From Bacteroidota bacterium (GTDB lineage Bacteria > Bacteroidota > Bacteroidia > Bacteroidales > FEN-979), in contig JAPLDN010000407.1 in the NCBI GenBank assembly GCA_026391755.1, positions 1 to 6,012 on the forward strand: a stretch of 6,012 nucleotides of DNA, in the 5' to 3' direction. Within the stretch, counting starts at the first letter, position 1. Every line of letters starts with the position of its first letter. Shown one piece after another: positions 1 to 4,804 of this stretch. A program made the translations under genes and the position numbers. The notes beneath the pieces were generated by a model that had not been told where the DNA came from, did no database searches, and saw nothing but the letters and a program-made list of their open reading frames with translations.

Positions 1-144
1 GATACGGACCAGGTGAGCCGGGACATTGATGAACTGGTGGAACTCACCACCCTCCCCGACGATATGGAAATCGTTCGCCGGATGAAACAGATTGTACCGG
101 AGTATAAGAGCCAGAATTCGGTGTACGAAGTTTTAGACATCTGA
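1..144 (+). CDS. C-terminal fragment of a probable CapD/FlaA1-like polysaccharide biosynthesis protein (5' end outside the window)
   Basis: An open frame runs from the first base to a TGA at 142-144 and gives 47 residues. The tail is acidic and then basic (DIDELVEL, DDMEIVRRMKQIVPEY) and ends with KSQNSVYEVLDI. From memory, an 'IVPE(Y/F)...NS.(Y/F)E.LD' ending is typical of Bacteroidota membrane-associated NDP-sugar 4,6-dehydratases/epimerases of the CapD/FlaA1 family, which make precursors for capsule, O-antigen or exopolysaccharide. The Rossmann fold, the catalytic residues and any membrane domain lie upstream and cannot be checked, so the family call is an inference from a short tail. The last Asp-Ile-stop codons lie in or beside the heptamer repeat at 140-202, so the exact C terminus may have been set by growth of that repeat. 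miaA starts about 70 bp downstream on the same strand, but a strong hairpin separates the two genes. Confidence 0.6.
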   Translation, partial: DTDQVSRDIDELVELTTLPDDMEIVRRMKQIVPEYKSQNSVYEVLDI

Positions 145-202
145 TATCCGACATCCGACATCGGATATCAGACATCTGATATCCGATGTCGGATGTCGGA
201 TA
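140..202. repeat. Tandem array of nine self-complementary heptamers, consensus TCNGAYR
   Basis: The 63 bases divide without remainder into nine 7-bp units starting at 140, 147, 154, 161, 168, 175, 182, 189 and 196, and every unit fits TCNGAYR. The variable third base reads T,C,C,G,A,T,C,G,G and the closing dinucleotide reads TA,CA,CA,TA,CA,TA,TG,TG,TA. A degenerate tenth unit (TTAGACA) can be read at 133-139, inside the coding sequence. The reverse complement of TCNGAYR is the same pattern cyclically rotated, so any stretch can pair with any other in register. Units 2 to 9 use this fully: 145-172 is the exact reverse complement of 175-202. A 16-bp direct repeat (136-151 and 171-186) is also present and carries the stop codon of the upstream gene. 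I do not recognise the element by name. Confidence 0.85.
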
Positions 203-210
203 AAATTTTT
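145..210 (+). terminator. 28-bp perfect hairpin followed by a T5 tract; possible intrinsic terminator of the upstream gene
   Basis: The arms 145-172 and 175-202 are perfectly complementary, separated by CA at 173-174. In RNA the stem would be about 27 bp with a 4-nt loop. It begins on the base after the TGA stop and is followed by four A and five T (TTTTT at 206-210). The hairpin plus U-run resembles a rho-independent terminator, but the stem is far longer than usual, it is only moderately GC-rich, and A residues sit between stem and U-run. The hairpin ends 12 nt before the preferred miaA ATG. It could therefore block read-through into miaA, shield the upstream mRNA end from 3' exonucleases, or mask the miaA ribosome-binding region. 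Shorter alternative hairpins exist within the left arm (143-151 with 161-169). Confidence 0.5.
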
Positions 211-214
211 GTGT

Positions 215-1198
215 ATGCCAGTCATGCCCGTCATCCTCGGTCCCACCGCCTGCGGCAAAACCGCTGTGGCTGCGCGGCTTGCGTTTGAGCTCGACGGGGA
301 AGTGATTTCGGCCGATTCCAGGCAGGTTTACAGGGGAATGGATATAGGCTCAGGCAAGGACCTGGGTGATTATATTGTAGAAGGGCAAAGCATCCCTTAC
401 CATTTGATCGACATTGCCGAACCGGGCTCGGAGTATAATATTTTCGAATACCAGAAAGATTTTGCAAGGGTTTATGCCGGCATTACAGGCAAGGGCAAAC
501 TGCCCGTATTATGCGGAGGAAGCGGCATGTACCTCGAAGCGGTTCTGAAAGGATATTCGTTGCCCGAGGCCCCTGCCGATCCGGGCTTTGCTGGCCGGAT
601 GACTGCAATGGATGATGTTATGCTCCTGCAGGAACTCAGCCGCCTGAAAAAACTCCACAGCACTACCGATACCGTTGACCGTAGCCGGATGCTCCGGGCG
701 CTGGAGATTGAATTGAAACGCCGGGAGAACGAAATAACTGATGATGCGGGAGTAAGCAATTCACACAAGCCGCATCAGGAACGCGAAGCGGGCCGCAGCG
801 GCGGTGTGAATATGCGAGCGACCGGGAACGTTCATCAGCTGATTTTCGGCCTCAACCCGGGCCGCGAAACAGTAAGACAGCGCATCACCGCCCGTTTGCA
901 GGACAGGCTTGAAAACGGCATGATCGGAGAAGTTGAAAGACTTCTCGAACAAGGCATACCCCCGGAGCGTCTCAAAGCTTATGGGCTCGAATATAAATAT
1001 CTCACCCAATACCTGGAAGGTAAACTAAGCTATGATGAAATGTTCCGCCTTCTCAACATCGCCATCCACCAGTTCGCCAAACGCCAGATGACCTGGTTCC
1101 GCCGTATGGAGAGGCAGGGAATGAAAATCCACTGGATTGAAGGGGATTTGCCATCCGCCGACAAAGTAAAAAAAATCAGGGAGATATTGGATAACTAG
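215..1198 (+). CDS. miaA: tRNA dimethylallyltransferase (MiaA)
   Basis: MiaA transfers the dimethylallyl group of DMAPP to N6 of A37 in cytoplasmic tRNAs that read UNN codons, the first step towards ms2i6A. The 327-residue product (E. coli MiaA is 316) shows the family motifs in order: P-loop GPTACGKT near the N terminus, ADSRQVYRGMDIGSGKD (substrate tRNA/active site), YHLIDI, LCGGSGMYLEAVLKG, DRSRMLRALEIE, the arginine-containing segment LNPGRETVRQRI, GLEYKYL, and KRQMTWFRR near the C terminus. Starts are possible at TTG 209, ATG 215 and ATG 224. I chose 215, which leaves eight residues before GPT, close to family practice. ATG 224 is also credible because a 9-bp near-duplication makes the protein start MPVMPV and no Shine-Dalgarno sequence separates the two. 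The region between RALE and QLIFG is about 18 residues longer than in E. coli and overlaps an inverted repeat at 759-811. The gene is convergent with the downstream protease gene, and no clear promoter lies outside the upstream hairpin. Confidence 0.96.
   Translation: MPVMPVILGPTACGKTAVAARLAFELDGEVISADSRQVYRGMDIGSGKDLGDYIVEGQSIPYHLIDIAEPGSEYNIFEYQKDFARVYAGITGKGKLPVLCGGSGMYLEAVLKGYSLPEAPADPGFAGRMTAMDDVMLLQELSRLKKLHSTTDTVDRSRMLRALEIELKRRENEITDDAGVSNSHKPHQEREAGRSGGVNMRATGNVHQLIFGLNPGRETVRQRITARLQDRLENGMIGEVERLLEQGIPPERLKAYGLEYKYLTQYLEGKLSYDEMFRLLNIAIHQFAKRQMTWFRRMERQGMKIHWIEGDLPSADKVKKIREILDN
759..811. repeat. Inverted repeat inside miaA, a possible in-frame palindromic insertion
   Basis: The 8-bp arms ATTCACAC (759-766) and GTGTGAAT (804-811) are exactly complementary. 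A second 5-bp pairing, GCCGC (769-773) with GCGGC (798-802), lies inside, and a CGC-GAA-GCG mini-stem (782-790) lies near the centre. The segment is 53 bp, close to the estimated 18-codon excess of this MiaA over the E. coli protein in the same variable stretch. It encodes a hydrophilic, Gly/Arg/His-rich run (SHKPHQEREAGRSGG) without a family motif. The pairing is directly visible. That the segment was inserted is an inference from remembered family length, and it may instead be natural loop variation. Confidence 0.45.
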
Positions 1199-1250
1199 AT
1201 AGCTGGATATCCAGTTATCCAGTTATCCAGTTATCCAGCTATCCAGCCTT
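1187..1250. repeat. Tandem octamer array (CYRGNTAN) filling the miaA/protease convergent gap
   Basis: Six consecutive 8-bp units starting at 1195, 1203, 1211, 1219, 1227 and 1235 fit CYRGNTAN, and three of them are identical (CCAGTTAT). Degenerate units flank them at 1187 (TTGGATAA) and 1243 (CCAGCCTT). CYRGNTAN is its own reverse complement after rotation, the same property as the heptamer array at 140-202. Half of the array is oriented as CTGGATA and half as CCAGTTAT, meeting at the palindrome CTGGATATCCAG (1203-1214). The miaA stop TAG (1196-1198) lies inside the second unit, and the last Leu-Asp-Asn codons lie in the first. The protease gene stops at 1255, five bases after the last unit, so the array makes up almost the whole 56-bp gap. 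Confidence 0.8.
1198..1243. terminator. 12-bp hairpin between convergent genes, possible bidirectional terminator
   Basis: Bases 1198-1209 (GATAGCTGGATA) pair exactly with 1232-1243 (TATCCAGCTATC) across a 22-nt loop made of repeat units. Because of the repeats, other stems compete, such as 1188-1196 with 1213-1221. The position between two converging stop codons suits a shared terminator, but no U-run follows on the + strand. On the minus strand the nearest T8 (complement of 1168-1175) lies more than 20 nt past the stem. A terminator role rests on position and pairing only. Confidence 0.3.
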
Positions 1251-1254
1251 CAGC

Positions 1255-4200
1255 TTACTTCGTCTTATCAGGGAAAGGCGGAATGCCAGGCAGTTCTTTT
1301 GGCCAGGACTTCAGTTCTTCCTTCATCTGTTCAATCGCGCGGTTGAGCTGCTGGTCTTCGCCTGCATATTCCTTTGCCGGATCGTTATCAATCACGATAT
1401 CGGGATCAACCCCGTGGCCTTCGATAATCCAGTTCTTCCCGTCGTTATCATAAGGAGCGAACTCAGGACGCATCATCATACCTCCGTCAACAAAGGGAAG
1501 TGACCCACGGATTCCCACAACGCCACCCCAGGTGCGCAGACCGATTGCTTTTCCTATCTTCAGTTTCTTGAACTGGTATGGGAAGAGGTCGCCGTCGGAT
1601 GCGGAATAGTTATCAATAAGGATGCACTTCGGCCCCCATTGCATTTCAAGACGGCCCGGTGCGGGCTCGGTGTTCCTGCTCATCGTGATCATGGTCATCT
1701 CGCGGTTGAGTCGTTCGATGATCATGGGCGATACGTTCCCTCCACCGTTGCCGCGGTCGTCGATGATCAGGGCGCGTTTGCGCAGCTGGGGATAAAAATG
1801 CTTCACGAATTCATTCAGACCTTCGGCACTCATGTCGGGTATATGGATGTAGCCGATCTCTCCATTGGAAGCATCGCTTACTTTCTTAATATTGTTTTCC
1901 ACCCAGTTGTAATAATAGAGTTTTGCCTCGTCATCGACAGGAACGACAATGGTCTTGCGTGCCCCATCCGGCGAAGCCTTCGCATTAACGGTAAGTTCCA
2001 CCTGCTCCCCGGCCGTATTGACAAGAGCTTCGTTAAAATCATTCATATCCTTTGTGGACTTACCATTGATAGCGATGATGAAATCGCCCTCTTTCACATC
2101 AACTCCAAGTTCGGTAAGCGGTGAACGCTCTTCGCGGGTCCAGTTCTCACCTTTCAGTATCTTATCGATATGGTAATAACCCGAAGGATCACGGCTTATC
2201 TTTGCTCCGAGCAATCCCATCTTGATGCGTTTGGGCTCGGGCTTGTCTCCGCCTCCAACATAGGAATGGCCTATGCTGATCTCGCCCACCATTTCTCCGA
2301 GAATATAGGTAAGGTCATACCTGCTGTTGATATAGGGAAGAAGAGGTTCGTACTTCTTTTTAATATTGTCCCAGTTCAGTCCCTGCATATTCGGTGCATA
2401 CAGGAAATATTTCATCTGCCTCCATGCTTCATGATAGATCTGGTCCCATTCAGATTTCAGGTCAACGACCATCTTCATGTTCGAAAGGTCGGCCCAGTCC
2501 TTCACCTCGATCTTGCCTCCCTTCGGAAGGTCTATCACAGCATATTTTCCTTGGGCACCAACCATCATTTTCTTAAAGTCGGCCGAAATATCATAGGTGT
2601 AAAAATCCCCGAGGCTGCTTTCTTTCTTGTCTTTGAGATTAAAGGTCATCAAACCGCCTTGTCCCCGTCGACCGCCCTTTACATAATATACATTGTCGCC
2701 AACGGCTGAAATACCGCCATAGTTTGAAGCATCGATGGGAAGAACAACAATACGTTCCATGATCCCTTCAAGGTCAACTTTAACATCGGGGACGGCATCT
2801 TTCTTCACATCTTTTCCCTCATCTTTCTTACCGTCTTTCTTTTCATCTTTTTTGTCTGCGGATGGCTGATCGGTTTTCTCGTCCTTTTTCACCGCAACTT
2901 CGTCGTTCTCGTAAGCAAACGGATTGGGTGTAGCATTGGCCAGGGTCACGAAATAAACCTTGCCCATATCGCTGTAACTGTGGTTCCATTCTGTGTTGGA
3001 ATAGGTAGGATTGAAATCGCGGTTGGAAGAGAAGAACAAATACTTCCCGTCATTGCTGAATGCAGCATCGCCCGAGCTGTACCATGTATCGGTGACTGCA
3101 GTTTTTGTTTTCGAGGCCAGTTCGTAAATATACACAATACTGAAGCTGCGGCGGTCGGGAAAGGAATATGTGATCCATTTGCTGTCGGGCGACCAGTTAT
3201 AGTTGTTGAATTCCCAGGCTTTGGATTGATCAACAATCGTTATTTCCTTCGAATCAACATCGACATACTGCAGTCTGAGCATTTTATCGGACCACATTAT
3301 CTTTTTACTGTCGGGGGACCAGTTGGGCGAATACTTGTAGGTATCGGCATTTTTTGTCAGCTGGATTGCATCCCCTGTCCCATCCTGCTTCTGAATGTAA
3401 ATCTCGTCTTCCCCGCTGCGGTCGCTGATGAAAGCGATGTATTTCCCGTCGGGTGACCAGGCCACGTCACGGTTATGAACGCCTTTGGTCTGGGTGATAT
3501 TGCGGGTGATACCGGTCTTTGCAGGTACTGTCCACACATCGCCCCGGGCATCAAAAGCGATGCGCTTGCCATCGGAGGAAATGGAAGATGAATTAATGAA
3601 TTTGCTTGCATCCTTCAGTTGGTTCCTGCCGGTGATAAGGTCATTCGCAATGTTGACAACCACCTTGTTATACTTCTGGGTTGCGAGGTCGAAGACGTAA
3701 AGAAATCCGCCGTTCTCAAACACTATGGCATTATCGCCAAGCGAAGGGAACTTGATGTCGAATTCGGTAAAGTCGGTAAGTTTCTTTGTTTCCTTCGTTT
3801 TAAGGTCATACACGAAGAGGTTCATGGTGCGGTCGCGGTCGCTGGCAAAGTAAATCTTATCTCCAACCCACATCGGGAAGATATCCTGGGCGGGATTGTT
3901 GGTAACGTTCACCGTTTCCTTTGTTTTGAAGTCATAGATCCAGATATCATCGGCCATGCCTCCCCTGTAATACTTCCAGGTGCGGAATTCGCGGAAAACG
4001 CGGTTAAATGCCAGTTTGGACTTATCGGGGGAATAGCTGCAGAAACCTCCTGCAGGCAATGGAAGCTCTTCGCTGAGCCCGCCTTTGACATTAGCCAGGA
4101 AAAGCTGTCCCTTGAAATCGTTAAAGCTCTGTTTGCGCGAACGGTAAACAATGTTTTCATTGTCTTTCCAGGTCATAACGACATTGTTCGGGCCCATACG

Positions 4201-4545
4201 GTCTGAAACGTCGTCGCGGTTCAGGGTAGCGGTATAGGTTAAGCGAACCGGGATGCCGCCATCCGCAGGTATCATATATACTTCGGTATTCCCGTCATAC
4301 TGGGCGGTGAAAGCGATCTTTTTTCCATCGGGCGAGAAATGGGCGAACATTTCGAAACCATTCTCGTCGTTGGTGAGTTTGCGTGCCATGCCGCCGGCTT
4401 TGTCAACCGAATAGAGGTCCCCGGCATAGGTAAATACGATCTGGTTCCCGTGAACTGCTGGGAACCGCATAAGCCTTGCTTCACTCTGGGCAGCAACGAA
4501 CCCGATGAGCAGCATGGCAAACAAGGTCAGGCTGAGTTTTTTCAT
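1255..4545 (-). CDS. Secreted tricorn-like protease: beta-propellers, PDZ domain and S41-type catalytic core
   Basis: The product has 1,096 residues; Thermoplasma tricorn, as I recall, has 1,071. Residues 1-20 or so form a Sec signal peptide (MKKLSLTLFAMLLIGFVAAQ) with no lipobox Cys, so it is probably periplasmic or exported. TolB/PD40-like propeller repeats follow to about 545 (SPDGKKIAF, SSDGKRIAF, WSPDGKYIAF, WSPDSKKIMW, WSPDSKWITY, FSNDGKYLFF). A Lys/Asp-rich linker covers about 550-591. The first part of the catalytic core runs from about 700 to 765, a PDZ domain from about 774 to 868, and the second core part from about 890 to 1065, with DDRGNGGG and SASDGD. By spacing against tricorn (His746, Ser965, Glu1023), the catalytic residues should be His760 (GHSYVGGGD), Ser983 (SASDGD) and Glu1042 (IIEGHGVDPDI). 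Tricorn Ser745 is replaced by Gly759. Tricorn degrades oligopeptides; the role of this exported bacterial form is unknown, with envelope peptide or protein turnover an inference. The start is the only ATG preceding the signal peptide and has no Shine-Dalgarno sequence. The gene is convergent with miaA and divergent from the FISUMP gene. Confidence 0.93.
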   Translation of the reverse strand: MKKLSLTLFAMLLIGFVAAQSEARLMRFPAVHGNQIVFTYAGDLYSVDKAGGMARKLTNDENGFEMFAHFSPDGKKIAFTAQYDGNTEVYMIPADGGIPVRLTYTATLNRDDVSDRMGPNNVVMTWKDNENIVYRSRKQSFNDFKGQLFLANVKGGLSEELPLPAGGFCSYSPDKSKLAFNRVFREFRTWKYYRGGMADDIWIYDFKTKETVNVTNNPAQDIFPMWVGDKIYFASDRDRTMNLFVYDLKTKETKKLTDFTEFDIKFPSLGDNAIVFENGGFLYVFDLATQKYNKVVVNIANDLITGRNQLKDASKFINSSSISSDGKRIAFDARGDVWTVPAKTGITRNITQTKGVHNRDVAWSPDGKYIAFISDRSGEDEIYIQKQDGTGDAIQLTKNADTYKYSPNWSPDSKKIMWSDKMLRLQYVDVDSKEITIVDQSKAWEFNNYNWSPDSKWITYSFPDRRSFSIVYIYELASKTKTAVTDTWYSSGDAAFSNDGKYLFFSSNRDFNPTYSNTEWNHSYSDMGKVYFVTLANATPNPFAYENDEVAVKKDEKTDQPSADKKDEKKDGKKDEGKDVKKDAVPDVKVDLEGIMERIVVLPIDASNYGGISAVGDNVYYVKGGRRGQGGLMTFNLKDKKESSLGDFYTYDISADFKKMMVGAQGKYAVIDLPKGGKIEVKDWADLSNMKMVVDLKSEWDQIYHEAWRQMKYFLYAPNMQGLNWDNIKKKYEPLLPYINSRYDLTYILGEMVGEISIGHSYVGGGDKPEPKRIKMGLLGAKISRDPSGYYHIDKILKGENWTREERSPLTELGVDVKEGDFIIAINGKSTKDMNDFNEALVNTAGEQVELTVNAKASPDGARKTIVVPVDDEAKLYYYNWVENNIKKVSDASNGEIGYIHIPDMSAEGLNEFVKHFYPQLRKRALIIDDRGNGGGNVSPMIIERLNREMTMITMSRNTEPAPGRLEMQWGPKCILIDNYSASDGDLFPYQFKKLKIGKAIGLRTWGGVVGIRGSLPFVDGGMMMRPEFAPYDNDGKNWIIEGHGVDPDIVIDNDPAKEYAGEDQQLNRAIEQMKEELKSWPKELPGIPPFPDKTK

Positions 4546-4585
4546 ATGGTTTTCAGAATTAATGGATCATGGGTAAATAATAAGG

Positions 4586-4593
4586 CAAATTTA
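4586..4593 (-). promoter_or_regulatory. Bacteroidota-type -7 box candidate for the tricorn-like protease gene
   Basis: Read on the minus strand the bases are TAAATTTG, an exact match to the Bacteroidota -7 consensus TAnnTTTG. The site is about 40 nt upstream of the protease ATG in a clearly AT-rich stretch, which would give a leader of about 30-35 nt. I find no TTTG at the expected -33 distance, so this is half a promoter by sequence. The leader lacks a Shine-Dalgarno sequence. Confidence 0.4.
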
Positions 4594-4629
4594 TTGATTT
4601 AATAAAACCGACCCGGAGAAATCGGTGAA

Positions 4630-4679
4630 ATCCGCTGAATAGTCGCTGAGGGGTATCCTTTTTTGCGAATTCTGCGGAT
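4630..4679. repeat. Imperfect 11-bp inverted repeat in the divergent intergenic region
   Basis: ATCCGCTGAAT (4630-4640) and ATTCTGCGGAT (4669-4679) are inverted copies with one mismatch, separated by 28 bases that include a T6 run. The repeat lies between the promoter candidates of the two divergent genes, so a regulator site or a weak hairpin is possible. The remaining bases of this 259-bp gap show no convincing gene. Confidence 0.25.
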
Positions 4680-4748
4680 AAGGGAGCGCCTCATCACTGC
4701 ATATTTGGATTTTGCGCAATTCCCTCCGGCCTGCATGTGAAAACCAGT

Positions 4749-4779
4749 TTTGTAGCGCAGGACTGCGGAAGTAATTTTG
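4749..4779 (+). promoter_or_regulatory. Bacteroidota housekeeping promoter TTTG-N19-TAATTTTG for the FISUMP gene
   Basis: TTTG at 4749-4752 (-33 element) and TAATTTTG at 4772-4779 (-7 element, exact match to TAnnTTTG) are separated by 19 bases, inside the usual range for the primary sigma factor of Bacteroidota. Transcription should start a few bases downstream, around 4783-4788, leaving about 20 nt of leader before the ATG at 4805. There is no Shine-Dalgarno sequence in that leader, which is A-rich. Confidence 0.7.
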
Positions 4780-4804
4780 GTCGTGAAATCCAAAACCATC
4801 AGCC

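Noticed and set aside
140..202. CRISPR array interpretation of the heptamer repeats
   Set aside because: The units are 7 bp with no spacers, and the variation is mirror-symmetric, unlike direct repeats separated by unique spacers.
204..211. AATTTTTG as the miaA -7 promoter box
   Set aside because: It has one mismatch to TAnnTTTG, no -33 element at the expected distance, and would start transcription at or next to the start codon; it is kept only as a hypothesis under the hairpin finding.
1168..1175. A8 run near the end of miaA as a programmed frameshift site
   Set aside because: The zero frame continues to a normal C terminus, and the family motifs are complete before the run; nothing indicates a functional alternative frame.
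1639..4206. Several long + strand frames opposite the protease gene (e.g. 1639-2124, 2170-2709, 2980-3456, 3619-4206)
   Set aside because: They run antisense to a well-supported tricorn-like gene with recognisable motifs along its length, and their translations show no family motif.
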